Part shown: in pieces, positions 22,901 through 35,600 of the stretch
Numbering within the stretch: position 1 is the first letter of the stretch
Layout of the letters: each line of letters opens with the position of its first letter
Source of the DNA: Symsagittifera roscoffensis
Taxonomy: Eukaryota; Xenacoelomorpha; Acoela; Convolutidae
Direction of reading: 5' to 3'
NCBI RefSeq assembly: GCF_963678635.1
Contig: NC_087067.1
Span: forward strand, 56,021,964 to 56,085,963
DNA: 64,000 bases
Position numbers and translations under genes: made by a program
The notes under the pieces: model-generated
What the model saw: the letters and a program-made list of their open reading frames with translations, nothing else
The model's database searches: none
What the model was told of the DNA's origin: nothing

Positions 22901-23216
22901 GATATTATTCAAATGATCGATCTAGAAACTCTTCATCCAATAGAAATAGAAATTATTCCAACGATAGGAATAGAAACTATTCAAATGATCGAAATCATAG
23001 ATATCAAAATAATAGATCACGCGATTATGCTGACAACAGATCAAACCATCAAAGATCAAAATATAACAACTATCAAAATAGATCACGCGATAATTCACGG
23101 AACAGAAATTCTAGTTATAACAATAGACAAAGAAACTACTCTCAATCACCACATAGGAATAACACACGTTATCAAAATTACAGAAGTAGTACACCTAAAC
23201 ATCAAAAGTAAATAAA
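19967..23216 (+). pseudogene. gag: gag-like gene of element 2
   Basis: The ATG at 19967 opens a frame (MIRNEDNPKDSVSPILIHPL...) that stops at 20120-20122; the text continues in shifting frames. 20385-20819 is helical. 21617-21976 has a capsid-like block, VFTGANPEYSVEDYLNKVIA, and TLDGAAQKWFSVLP, then a stop. Capsid text goes on with DWKRFTQEFSKMFDSERNKQ (about 21980-22040). At about 22505-22550 a degenerate zinc knuckle (C-x2-W instead of Cys, then GH and C) contains a stop. From 22620 to 23216 there is an Asn/Arg/Ser-rich tail with tandem NYSNDRN-type units, a likely RNA-binding tail. The whole gene would be about 3.2 kb. Confidence 0.65.
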
Positions 23217-24440
23217 TCAAGTACGAATAACTGATGAAACTCAACCAAATAAACCTGGTATTGATAATAACGAAAGCACAGAATGGCAATTAATCCACAT
23301 CAATTGCGAATCCACAGACAGCGAAAGTGACACAGATAATGCAATTTCAATTAACATGATACATGTTGAAAATGACTACCAACATAATCTATACAAACAA
23401 CCAATACATTCCCATATCTATCAAAATCATGATCATTTTCTCACTTGGAATGAAATAAAAATTTTACATCTAATATTAATACCTTTCAAAACAACAAGCA
23501 GGCTAGCAACTGCACAAGGATCAACCTTAACGAATAATGGAAAATCCAACTTTTCCTTGTTCCCACTCGAACAATGGAACAGAACAAACTTATGAGCAAA
23601 CCATTTAAACAAACCTTCCATATCACAGATATAAAACATAATATCTTTAGAATTCTATTTATTACTAAGTATATACCAACTATAATTATCCTAAACAGCA
23701 GAGTTCATATAAAAGATAAATACACAAGAATGAAAAACACAGCTGTAACATTTTTCAAGGAATAAACAAACAACCTTCATTATTCTCTAAATTTTACCCT
23801 ATATACAATCAGGAACGGAAACACCTGAAACCACTAGCAGTTAATATTTATAACTTTTCAATCAAACAAATTCACCAATACGATAAAGAACAAAAAACAA
23901 ACAACTTCTCTATATGTCTGACCTTGAATTCAGACCAATTCATAAATTTTACAGAGTAACAATTTCATCTATCAAATACATGAAAGACTCAAACCCAGAC
24001 ATGATTTCTTTATTTGTATATAACAATTCTCCGTATAAAATAACCCTACCTCTAGGACTCTTAGGTTATTGTGAAACTAACGCAACAATTTCTCCCACAA
24101 AGGAAGTAGCGTATAAAGTAAATAATGTTTTACAACTATTAGATATATGTCAATCAATAATTCTTGACGAAGAATTATCGATTAATAATATAATTAGTAA
24201 TGGAAAACAAAATACAGACTATTTCACGGAAACACTTTATTTTAAACCAACATTTCAAATATCAAAATACACGGAAGAACAACAAAAAATCTTAAGGATG
24301 TTCAATATTCAGCATTCTCAGATAACAAAAAAAAATTTGAACAGTTAGCTGATCTACTATTGATATACCCAAAAGCTTACGCAAAATCTAGTTTTGATAG
24401 TGGAAAAATTAGAGCACCACTAAAATTACCTCTAAAACCT
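23217..24440 (+). pseudogene. pol: Start of pol (protease region and linker) of element 2
   Basis: An acidic stretch (CESTDSESDTDNAIS, about 23310-23350) leads into 23433-23765. There SRLATAQGSTLTNNGKSNF and EQNKLMSKPFKQTFHITDI resemble the protease-to-RT region of this class; I cannot point to a DTG/DSG active site. 23914-24348 is the longest open part (144 aa), with PIHKFYRVTISSIKYMKD and YKITLPLGLLGYCETNATIS, the linker that precedes RT. The frame then shifts by one. Confidence 0.5.
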
Positions 24441-24441
24441 G

Positions 24442-25250
24442 ATGCAGTTTTCAAAAAAAAAACGAGCAAGTAGAGTCCCAATTCACTTACAAGACAAAGT
24501 TAACCAATTACTTGACAGGTTAGAACAATATCAATTCATTTCTCCATTAAATAAAGATAAACAGCCAAAAGGTAACACCTTTTTAAACCACTTTATCATT
24601 TTAGCAAACGGAAAATGGAAAATCATTAAAAATAGTTCTAGACGCAAGATATCTCAATTCACTCATTGATGAATCTAAATGTAATTGGCCTAATAAACCA
24701 ATACAAGTACTTCTCACAAAAAAGGTAAGTATTTCACAACAGCAGATATGAATAGTGCATATAATCAAATGCTGTTAGACGAACAATCCCGACCATTAAA
24801 ACAATTCGTTATTGAAAATCAGCAATACGAATTCAATAGATTATTCTATGGAATATCCATAGGACGAGCAGCATTCTTAGCACTCATGAGTAAAACTTTC
24901 AGACTACTCATACTCAATAAAAATGCAATCTTATATTTAGATGATGTTTTTATGCAATCACAAACAAAAGACGAAATGTTTATTGTTTTAGAAAAATATC
25001 ATCAGATATTACTACACGAAAACATGAAAGCAGCCCCGGATAAATCACATTTTTTCTAACATGTGTAAATATTCTTGGACATATTATAGAAAGAAACACT
25101 ATTACTCCATTAAAATCTCGCATAGATGCAATCCAAAAATTTCAACAACCTTCCAATAAAAAGAAAATACAAGAATTTTTTGGAATGTTTAACTTCATAA
25201 GTAAATACGTATATAAAATACAGTTATACTTAGGACCATTCTACGACATC
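24442..25250 (+). pseudogene. pol: Reverse transcriptase of element 2
   Basis: RT motifs are clear although broken: KKRASRVPIHLQDKVNQLL (N-terminal fingers, about 24460), FTTADMNSAYNQMLLDE (first catalytic Asp, about 24740), YEFNRLFYGISIGRAAFLA and NAILYLDDVFMQSQTK (catalytic DD, about 24940). ENMKAAPDKSHFF is followed by a stop at about 25058. After a frame change, GMFNFISKYVYKIQLYLGPF is at about 25180-25240. A deletion or shift removes the block around 24660-24740, and one residue in the GISIG-P motif is replaced (Arg for Pro). Confidence 0.8.
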
Positions 25251-25913
25251 CTCAGACAACAGAAAAGTTTTGAATGGACAACAGAACATCAAACATGATT
25301 TGTGAAATCAAAATCTCTTCTCACTGAACAAATATCAAATAATTTTCCAGATCCCGATCAACCATTTTATGCCATGTGCGACTCCTCTAACTTTGGCATC
25401 GTTGCAGCATTATTAAAACCCCACAACGGAACAAATTTCAGCAAACTCATTTCTGAACCTCATTTCAGCAAACTCTAGACTGTTCACACAAGCTGAACTT
25501 AGAATATCTACTCTTATGAGAGAATGCACAGCCATAGTATATACACTTACAGAATATGAGTTTTTGAAACTTGGATCAAAACATCCAACAATTTTGTTTA
25601 CAGATCATAAACTCATAATTTTCCTTTTTACACAAAAACCAAATCCAAACCATAGAGATTATAGATTTCATCTTATGAAGTTCCCAAACTTACATTTACT
25701 TTGGACAGCAGGAAAATCCTCACACTACCCGATACTCTAAGTAGAAATACACCACCTGAACTGTTAACAAGAAAAACGACAGTCAAATTACCACAAAATA
25801 TTAAGTTTTTCCTTGCAAAAGATGAAACTTCACCAAAATTACAATGCAAATATGCAATAAAAACTGACATGGACCAATCACAAATTAATCATCTACAACA
25901 TTTCCCACTATAA
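25251..25913 (+). pseudogene. pol: RNase H of element 2
   Basis: FYAMCDSSNFGIVAALL at about 25368 gives the first acidic residue. RLFTQAELRISTLMRECTAI at about 25480-25535 carries the Glu, and ILFTDHKLIIFLFTQKPNP at about 25590-25640 the next Asp. DTLSRNTPPELLTRKT at about 25725-25770 is the tether after RNase H. Several stops and shifts separate these pieces. Confidence 0.75.
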
Positions 25914-26480
25914 TTAGATTGTCAAAACAATCACTAAGAAGTAGATCTACTAGGAAAATCTACTTTCAAATCGATAGCATACTCATCATGGGTTAAAAAC
26001 AACACACAGCAAAAACCAATCAAACAAAAATCATACAAAACAGAGCTATTCCCCTTTAATAGAAAAAGAAAACCTAACTGATAATATAAATTTACCAGGC
26101 CCACCAAATAATGACTCAAAATTTACAATAAACCATGTCTTTAACCTTCATGACCCTCTAGACACAATACCTCTATCAAAATTAGAAATTGAAAACATTT
26201 TTCTCTCAATAAAAGAAAAAGTATCACTCGAATTTTTACAGAAACATCAAAATCTTGACCATCAAAGTCATTAGACAATTGAAATCTTGGCACAAAGATA
26301 AAAACAAACCAATTGAAGCTGATATTATCGTTCTAGGAAAAAACCTCTTCTTAGATATTTCAGAAAATTTGTTAATACCTCTATCAACGAAAATACAGAT
26401 ATTCTAGAATACCAAACACCTGATCTTAAAGTACTCTGTCTACTTTTAAGTATGATGCTTATAGTTGTTCATACTTCCCA
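25914..26480 (+). pseudogene. pol: Decayed pol linker before integrase
   Basis: A/C-rich text in broken frames between the RNase H tether and the integrase finger. No catalytic motif is seen. Confidence 0.4.
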
Positions 26481-27401
26481 CTCACTACACACTAAAGGAT
26501 ACTCAGGATCAGAGAAAACATACTCAAACTTCATACAAAATTTTTGATTTACAAATGCACCAATTTGATTAAAAGTATTATGCAATGATTGTATAACAAG
26601 TCAATTAAACAAATCATATCCAAACCAAGAACAAATTGCAGAAAAACAAGACTTTAAAGGACAAAGTCTATACTTCAATCACAGAATTTCTTTCGATACA
26701 AAAGGACCAATATCACCATTCTCAGAAGGAAGCTCATATATAATGGTCATAGTCGATGCATTCACAAACTACGTAGCACTTCACCCAGTACCCCATTGTA
26801 ATACTTATTATGCATTTACAACACTTTATGAACACTGGATAGCAAAATTCGGTTTACCCGAAGTCCTTATTACAGACAATGGCACTGAATTCATAAACAA
26901 CGAAATCATTACACTATGCCACTTATATATTTTAACCACAAACCACGTACATCTCATGCACCTTGGACTAATGGATTAGTCGAAGGCATGAACCGTTCAT
27001 TACAGGAATATCTTAAATGTATCATCAACGGAATTGACACACGATATACTGAATGGTCAACAGATGTAAAACTATTACCAATATCTTATAATTTACAAAT
27101 TACAACAACTTTAGGACTGTCACCTTATGAAATGGTTTTCAGTCAAAAACCACGAAAACCGATATTTTTCACTGCAAATTCTTCAAAAAACCCACAAGGT
27201 TATTGTCAACCCACTAAAGATTCTATATGTTATAACCTACCAATACACACCCACGATGAAGATCACTTCCATCATCCACAAATTTTAAAATTAGCTTCCG
27301 GTACACACACCAATTGGATTTTAAACAGAGATAAAAAACATGATGAAATTTATCAAAAAAACAAAAACATTATTACAAGGACAAAAATAATTCCCATATA
27401 A
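26481..27401 (+). pseudogene. pol: Integrase of element 2
   Basis: A His-containing half finger (HSLHTKGYSGSEKTYSNF, about 26480) and CNDC (about 26583) form the HHCC region, interrupted by stops. The catalytic core follows: ISFDTKGPISPFSEGSSYIM (first Asp, about 26690), ALHPVPHCNTYYAFTTLYEH, and FGLPEVLITDNGTEFINNEI (second Asp, about 26850-26910). After a frameshift near 26920 comes HAPWTNGLVEGMNRSLQEYL, with the catalytic Glu (about 26957). 26916-27401 is open for 161 aa and ends in a region matching the C-terminal domain (SPYEMVFSQKPRKPIF). Confidence 0.82.
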
Positions 27402-28787
27402 ATTCTCGGTTCACACCAGCTAAAAACTTAAAAATTGGAACATACGTTTTAATTCCGAACTTTACAACACAAAAAGGAATTTCTAAAAAATTACAACCAA
27501 AAAATTACTCCGAAAAGGACCATATCAAATAATTGATAAACCCATTGATGTTACATACAAACTTTTAGACCTAAACAAAAAAAATTGTTCAACACTGAAA
27601 CAATCTTTTACTTTATTATCCGAAAAAGTACGCTCTTCGCGAGCTAACTCAACTATACTCCTTTACAGGACTTAAAACTATTCAAAAAACCGATCACGAA
27701 CAAAATCAAAGCACTGATATGAATTCTAACCAAGAACCATTAGAAAGACAAAAAAAGAACTTAACAAACAAAGCTCAAAAAATTTAGATAGCAAAAAGAC
27801 CAAAAATTTAGATACCACCAGATTAAAAAGAAAAAAATCTCCACATAGACAATCATCGTGATTTCGAAATCAGCCACGCAAAGATTATAAAACATTCATT
27901 CCACAATCTAAAATATTTTGAAAAGTTGAATTTCAGAATTCACTTAAAAAGTAGTTTACATTTTCACCTTTTAAAAGATCTCCTCATAACCCGAACATTT
28001 TCTCAAAAGTCAGGCTGAAACGCACTTGAACAAACTAGTTCATATTCAACCAATAAGAACCTTTCCGAATCATCACCTCATTTTTGACACGACTGCTTTA
28101 GCCAACAAACAATCACCTTCAAGCAAATCTCTAACTATAACTAAAAAACCTCTAGGTCAAAAATAAGCAAACCGCTCAAAATTGACACCTGAAATAAACA
28201 AAGTCTCAATTTTACAATCTTCCCCTATCAAATAGAACAAAGATCAACAATATTATCTCAATTTAGACCTCAAAACGCCCTCAAGCAAAAAACTTAAATT
28301 AGCCTAAAGAACAAAATGATCATTTATCCTAAAGTACGAATATCTCTTAGATACCCCCAATCATCCAATAAATATCAACAAAACTAGGAAGACCCTTAAG
28401 AGCCCTCAAGTTTTTCCTTCACCAAAATTTGCCAAGTTCAACCAACTTGTCAATAAATAGTCCGACCAAAAAAAATAAATAATCCGACCACACTCGAATT
28501 TAGCCTCAAAAAATTAAAAATAATTCGACTGAACGAGTCACTTCTTCAATTGCTTCTTTCTGGAACAGTCAGCCATTTTCAAAGTATTCTTTCAATTTTT
28601 TTTTCAATCCTTTCAATTTTTTTCAAACTTTATATAATCTTAATATCCGATATCCTAGAAATATTCATCCTCCTCCTGATAATTTTGGAATTTTTTAATT
28701 CATTTTATATTCTATAGCCCAAACTACGCTAGTTTTTCCAAAATCCTCGACCACATCCTCAGGTACAATATTTCAATAACTATCTAA
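27402..28787 (+). other. Pol tail and untranslated spacer of element 2
   Basis: 27402-27640 still reads as a pol C-terminal tail (NLKIGTYVLIPNFTTQKGIS and a Lys-rich continuation) in a broken frame. From about 27700 to 28787 I see only A/C-rich text without motifs. Confidence 0.4.
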
Positions 28788-28976
28788 ATGGTCCAACATC
28801 TATTCAGTAGAACAGATGTTTTTCTTCTTTTCATAATATTTCTAACAATTCTGATGTACCTCATAATGACAATATACAAATGTATAAAAAAGGCTATCAT
28901 AACTTTCGCATTAGCAACGATACTTTTAATCCTTATCATCGAAGAATCTTACAAGAAACACAAAATTACTTCATAA
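28788..28976 (+). CDS. Small hydrophobic protein (62 aa), possible env signal region
   Basis: The ATG at 28788 opens an intact 62-codon frame. It has two hydrophobic stretches: residues about 12-30 (VFLLFIIFLTILMYLIMTIY) and about 37-50 (IITFALATILLILIIEES), separated by a basic KCIKKA. A CAG-G acceptor-like site lies just upstream (about 28760). In retrovirus-like elements the env gene is expressed by splicing and starts with a signal peptide, so this could be the damaged start of the env-like gene. It could equally be a chance hydrophobic ORF in A/T-rich text. Confidence 0.4.
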   Translation: MVQHLFSRTDVFLLFIIFLTILMYLIMTIYKCIKKAIITFALATILLILIIEESYKKHKITS

Positions 28977-28989
28977 ATAGATAATTTTT

Positions 28990-31900
28990 AAGTCTTTTCG
29001 AAACTGCTATTCAACAACCCCCACACCAGTCCCCACCAACAACATCCCAAGATCCTCCAACAACACCATCAAAGAGTCAAACAAATAACCCCCAATAATC
29101 AACACCAAAACACGCTCGACATAAACAGACAAAATATACATCCAAGACAAAATAGAAGTTTGCAAACCCCCAGAGTTCAATTCAACATACCTCATTGACC
29201 AATAGCAAATCCTATAGATAGACCTCTCCAGTAGTACAATTCGAAGCCTTCCCCAGACCCCATCACAACAAAACACATCAAACATCCCATCAGATTACTT
29301 AGGTTCAACCCCTACATCTGAACAAATTCGAGAAAATCCTTTTAAGCCCCCAGCTACTTCAAAACATCTCTCATATTGGATGACACAAGCTTTCACTCAA
29401 AGTGAACCAAATTTAGTGAACGATCCAATAGACGTTTCATCTGACCAATTTTGTCACTACCAGAAACTCTTTCTCTCCCTTCCACGCCTTCCATAACTCA
29501 AATCTCACAAACACCATTTCCTCCGAAATTTCCTACAAATCTCGACGCTAGATATAGAGAAAATTCAACTATTAACATACACCTACGATTAGATTGGAAC
29601 ACATTCATAGCACCCCTCAATTATTTACACAACATCACGAAAGTAACAGATTACACAACTGGGCACTAAACAGATTATAATATCGACAAGATATCCACAA
29701 AGATATACAAGAACATAACATACAAATACTTACACAGGATAAATTGACACTAAAGTTTGAAATCACAGAAAGACTAAACAATATAATATACCATCCCTTA
29801 CCCCTAGCCCCCCAAATATAACAGCTTAATCTTTACCTCCCTCATTTATAACCACAGAAATCATCTGCAAATACGATAGATACACAAAAAGACACTCTTA
29901 TAATTCATACTCAGGACTATTACACACATATATCTTTTAAAGATATTAATTTTCCAGACCCTTTTTTTCTGAATTTTTCAAAACGCGATCATAACAATCC
30001 TTCCCCCCGAGAAGGAACCCAGAATTTAGTAGTCACACACTATGACTGTGAAGAAAATGAACAAAAAACATTACATAAATACGCAATAAATCAAGTCACT
30101 CAATGCGAATCCGATCCAAAATCAATAAAAATAACAAACAAAAAGCTACACTTTACTCAAAAGCACAAGCTACAACACTAACAGGATATAAATTCACAGC
30201 AACCTTTTCTGTAAAGAAAGTACATTGTTGTCAAGTCTCAAACGGAAAAAAAACTAGATCATGAATCTTTCTACCAAAGTAATATCGAAAGAATATTACA
30301 TCTCAGCCCTGACGATTGTAAAAACGAACTTAAACGATTAAAAATTACATCAAACAAAGGCACAACCAGAAAATTGGTAAACTTTTGGCTTGATGTGCAG
30401 AGTCTAGAAAAACTTGAAAGTGTACCAATTTTTTGATTGTGCCTTTGTTTGATGTACTTTTTAATCGTTTAGGTTCGTTTTTACAATCGTCAGGGCTGAG
30501 ATGTAATAGTCTTTTGATATTACTTTGGTAGAAAGATTCATGATCTAGTCTATTTGTATTTCCGTTTGAGACTTGAGAACAATGTACTTTCTTTTCGGAA
30601 AAAGTTGCTGTGAATTTATATCCAGTTAGTGTTGTAGCTCGTGCTTTTGAGTAAAGTGTAGCTAGTATGTTTGTTGATTCTATTGATTGTGGTTCGGATT
30701 CGCAATGAGTGACTTGATTTATTGCATATTTATGTAATGCTTTTTGTTCATTTTCTTCACAGTCCTAGTGTGTGACTAGTAAATCCTGGGGTCCTGTTCG
30801 GGGGGAAGGATTGTTAAGATCGGGTTTTGAGAAATTCAGAAAGAGTTGGTCTGGAAAATTAGTATCTTTTCCACATCAAAGTAGTATATTCTGCACATCA
30901 TGCCGAACTTGAAAGATACCAAGGTCATATAAAACTAGACGACAAATTTCCATTCTATGGAGCACATGGAAGATTAACTTACGATCACCATGATAAAAAT
31001 AGTTACCACACATTGGAATAAACAACCCCTCAAATTGTAAAGCAGACACTAAAAACAAAAGACACCAAGAAATAATGTTTTTTGATTGGAGCATACAACT
31101 CGAAAAGTACAATTAACACGAGATTTGAAAGATGACACTATAATTTATCAAGGAATCAGACTCCATTGCAAAAATGACCAAGAATACTGCGATCCCACTA
31201 CAAGAACACAAGCAACAGTTGTTTGGTTTCCTGAAGACACATGTACCACATTTCAAGTGGCAAAAATACACGCTAGAATGATACAATTCCACCAAAATTA
31301 ATTTATTAAATCAATCCCTTATGAAGACGTAAACCCTGATCAAATCAGATAGAGTAATTATAAACTTAGAAACAATCATAATAAAGAAAATAAATTGACA
31401 CGTTCCCAAATTTATCCAGAAACGGAACTTGCATGTAGATAAAACAAACCACTTTATAAAACGCAATAATCAGAAATTCTGGTCGAATACGAACAAGGTT
31501 TTGACATGAATACAAGAAAATGAATCATTAATCCAATGGCAACACATCACTCAATCAGTGACGAAAATTCTTATATTCCAGTAAAACTCCTAAAAACACA
31601 GGAAAAATCAAACCATTAGACAAAGGCAGTACACGTTTACAAGAACTATCACTAATGAACAACACTCATTTTGGCGCAATTCACTATGACCTACACCTAG
31701 ACATGAAATTAGACTATACCATAGGGGGATTTTTTCAAGAAATGTCTTCATCAGAACTTGAAACACTACATCAATTATGCGAACTTGAAAGAACACAAAT
31801 TCTACAATCACGTGCACTAGCAGTACTCAAAATACCTTATGCGGGGTATTTATTATCAGGTATTAGCTCAAATTTTATTAACTACGAAGGAAACATACTA

Positions 31901-32602
31901 TGGTATTACACTTGTACCAAAAAAGTATCACCTTTATATGTTTTTGAAGACAAAAGAGGCTATAAAAGAATCCCAATATTCTATAAAATTATAGTACGTT
32001 TTGTTGATACACTCTCCCGAAGAATTTTTTTTGGGATACAGCAGTCCCATGGGGATCAGAAAATAGCCCCAATGTAGTACAATTGAATCCTGACGAAGAA
32101 AAATACTACCTTCTCACACCATACCCTACACTTATGAAACCATTAAAAAAGTTTTCACCAGAAAGCATAAGAGCAATCCAAATATTGATTTACAATCGAT
32201 CGGCATATACTCTAAATCCGACATTCAACAACACATACGTACACAACAATTTCAAGAATTACTCACAAAAATGGACACAAAACAACGACAATCAATAGAC
32301 CAAAACTTACGCAAACTTGCGGAAACAGCAGAACTTCCAGACATATACGCACGAGACTACAGCGGATATTTAATGATATAAAAGGTTACATTTGTTTAAT
32401 TGGCGAAAAGTACAGACCACGAGATAAATCACCAATAAACATTTTTAAATTTGTAAATTTGAAAAACGATCTTCTTACCTTTCTAGGATGGCCCTACTAC
32501 TTCTTAGAATGATTGATTATATTATACGTAATGCTTAACTTTCTTGGATTTCTTTTCTCTTTCCTGAAAGGAATCTACAATAAATGCGCAATAAACACAT
32601 AA
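28990..32602 (+). pseudogene. env: Envelope-like gene of element 2, heavily broken
   Basis: The third gene lies after pol. 31086-31301 has Cys-rich text (GIRLHCKNDQEYCDPTT, PEDTCTTFQVAKIHARM). 31655-32077 (140 aa) contains MNNTHFGAIHYDLHLDMKL, LHQLCELERTQILQSRALA and ILWYYTCTKKVSPLYVF. 32083-32298 continues after a stop. At 32486-32602 there is a short segment WPYYFLE, a stop (32510), then LIILYVMLNFLGFLFSF and a basic KGIYNKCA tail, the pattern of a C-terminal membrane anchor. Repeated cysteines, a late membrane segment and position make an envelope glycoprotein the best reading. The gene carries dozens of stops and is split by the inverted duplication at 29939-30870, so it is a dead copy. 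Confidence 0.55.
29939..30870. repeat. Inverted duplication: 441- and 448-bp arms with a 43-bp loop
   Basis: Left arm 29939-30379, loop 30380-30422, right arm 30423-30870. Paired landmarks include AATTTTCCAGACC with GGTCTGGAAAATT, AGTACATTGTTGTCA-type text with its complement, and CAAACAAAGGCACAA with TTGTGCCTTTGTTTG. By eye identity is about 90%, with small indels. The left arm reads in the env-like direction and the right arm is antisense to it. A transcript would fold into a ~440-bp duplex. Confidence 0.92.
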
Positions 32603-35600
32603 ATAAACAAACAAGTAAGCGTAGCACGCATACTTTTTGCGCGATTTTTTGGAAAACACTCTATATCAATAAATAAAATATTTTTAGACGCTCAAATAAA
32701 AGAATACAATACCAAGCTCTGAGCAACATCGAACTCATATGACAATTCACAAAACAATACAATCACAACGCATACAACACCCACAGCGCCACAACTACAA
32801 AACCTAAACCATAACCATCCCTTATCATTAGTACCACGAAATTTCAGAAACATAGCCCTGATAGACCTCATATCTTTAAGACCTAATTACCCACAAAGCC
32901 CATTTCAACACATACTAACCCAACAACCTAATATAGAAGACACATACGAGAAAATTATAGAACAACCACATACAACTAACTTTCGTTCTCAGAACAACCA
33001 TATTTTTAGCCCACGATGAGCCGCCAAGTTGGCTCACTCTATCGCTCAATTTCCTACCCAGGCAACCTTCAAAGGAATCTCCCTGTCATCCTACTTTTTG
33101 CTTTCCCACCACCTCAATCACCTCATGATAACACCTCATCCGGCATGGTTTCAGATACTAAGTCAAACACCACTGTATATAACACTATTTCCCAATTTAA
33201 TAACTCCGATCTCGGGACCCCCGATGAATTTGATAACTCCGAACCCAGCCCATCTATATTTTCCCAACCTCCCTTTCAACCTCTCCACTCCCAAATCAAG
33301 TTTGAAACCACTACCCCTCCCTCTTCTTTTTCTAATATAACACCACATATTCCACCTTGACCAGTGAACCTTCCGACAACAACAGCTCTGTAAATACCCA
33401 AATATCTCACGAGCTTGATACTTTCATCACACTTCAACAACAATTACAGCACCCTCAAACATTAGTCATTCACCAACTCTCACAATCTATAATATCATCC
33501 AACCCATCAACCCCTACTCCCTCTTCAAATTATACCACTTCGCAAAACCCACCTTCCTCATCAACTTCATCTCAATACAAACCGAGCCTACCGAACCTTT
33601 AAAAAGAATTCCCTAATACTCCAATTCCCTCTAACCCGGGAACACCCACTCAATCATCCAGTTCACACTAACACCATAGAATTTCTCCAAATATGTTTAC
33701 CCTTTTCCCCCAATACACCTATTTTAATTCAAACCCCAATGACGAAAACCCTAATTAGGTTAATGAGCACGTACTATACCCTACACTCTTATGGACATCA
33801 TTTTATCCTTTTACTAATCCACTCTCACTACCAATAAATAACACCCCCTATGACAACGAACAAGGCAGCAATCAACTCTACCTTTTAACAACAGCACTCA
33901 CGCCAACACAATTTTCACAGACAGGGTATAAACAATCACTAATCAGATTCACCGCAGCCAAAACTAACGAATATTCTATCGACCACTACGATCATAACAT
34001 CACAAGATCTAACGAGGACATCTTTCTAAACGACGACAATTTTTCTAATCCTTAACTAACAGAAAAATTCATCATTAAAACACCATACATTTTCACCCTC
34101 AATACTTTAGATAAAAAATACGACCACGTCATTTCAACAGCACTTCGTGATATTCAAGCTTATGATTCACATTAACATATTTAACCACTTTCACTAACCT
34201 TTCATTTCCTCACACCCAAAGAACGTGATTTGCACTGTTCACACGACGTCATGTTACGAAATAAACAAACACACACTTATAATTAGTTTCAGTTCATCCA
34301 ACATCATTACACTCAAAATACACCAGCACGACAACTTCACCTTAGATATCAATACCTTAACTCTAAATACACCTCATCAGTTTTCTTAACTTCACTTATT
34401 GTATTAAAGACACTAACCTACAGGGCATCCTCCGCAATTATGATCCCATCACCCAGATGTATATACTCTGTTCCTTAACCAAATTCTTGAATGTAGACGA
34501 ATCCCGCCCACTAATCGTCCCACACGAATTCCTACAGCCCGTTGAAATCCCAATCATAGAATTCATCCATTTTACTAGATGAAATCATAAACTTTATAAC
34601 CTCATTCAAAATACACCTTATGAACTCTCACCTAGCACTGAAGAGCAGAACATCATTAAAGCACTCGAATTGCTTTGACCACTTCTTACAACTAAATACA
34701 AGATTCGTTTGATAGCTAATTTACTAACATCATCAGAGATCATCCAAGACGATTTTCTCCTAGGATTCTTCACAGACGAATAGGTAATATGATTTAAATA
34801 AATAGCTAACAAATTAGAACAAAAACTAACCATTCTTTATAATTGTTTTCTCTTTTTCTATAATCTTCACAGGCACGATCATAAATCATCTACAAAAAGA
34901 AAAACAAAAAAAAAACAGAAAACTTTTATCTAGAATCATAAATTTCTATCAACCAATTTCAATAAATGAAGCAGTAAAATTTTCCCCGTAAAAGGCAAAA
35001 AAATGATATACAAATTCTTTTTCCCTATGCAGTAAATATTCTCACAATGAAAACAATTTGATAATTTCATCCCACCAAATCAAGCAGTAAAATTAAAAAT
35101 TTCAAAGTAGTAAAATAACAAATGTTGCCTTTAAAATTAAAAGCAGTACTAACCTTTTCAAAGACGCTTCTTTATAGTTTAAATATTCACTTGCCCACAA
35201 TTCTATCCACAATTGCAGAGCTCGCTCACGAAGAAATGTTTAAAATAATGAACTTAAGTTTTAACTTTCACTGATAACAACTCTAACCAGTTTTAACACA
35301 TTTCAAACTTTCCTTTAACCCGGTTGTAAAGGAATTTTATAATCATCCAAACAAACCAACGCAAGCTTAATAAACACCACAAACCACAACCTAACAGCAT
35401 GACTAAGAAAAGAAAACCCACGGTACCCAAACTGGATTAACACCAGTTTAGAACTGGATAAATTATTCTTCTGAAGACTACTTTCAAGACTAAACACAAA
35501 AGAACAAAACACAAAAAAGTCGAAAGACAAACCCAAAACAAACGGTTTGAATTTTAAAGAAAAAGACGCAACCAAGACAAAAAAGGAAAAAACCAGTAAT

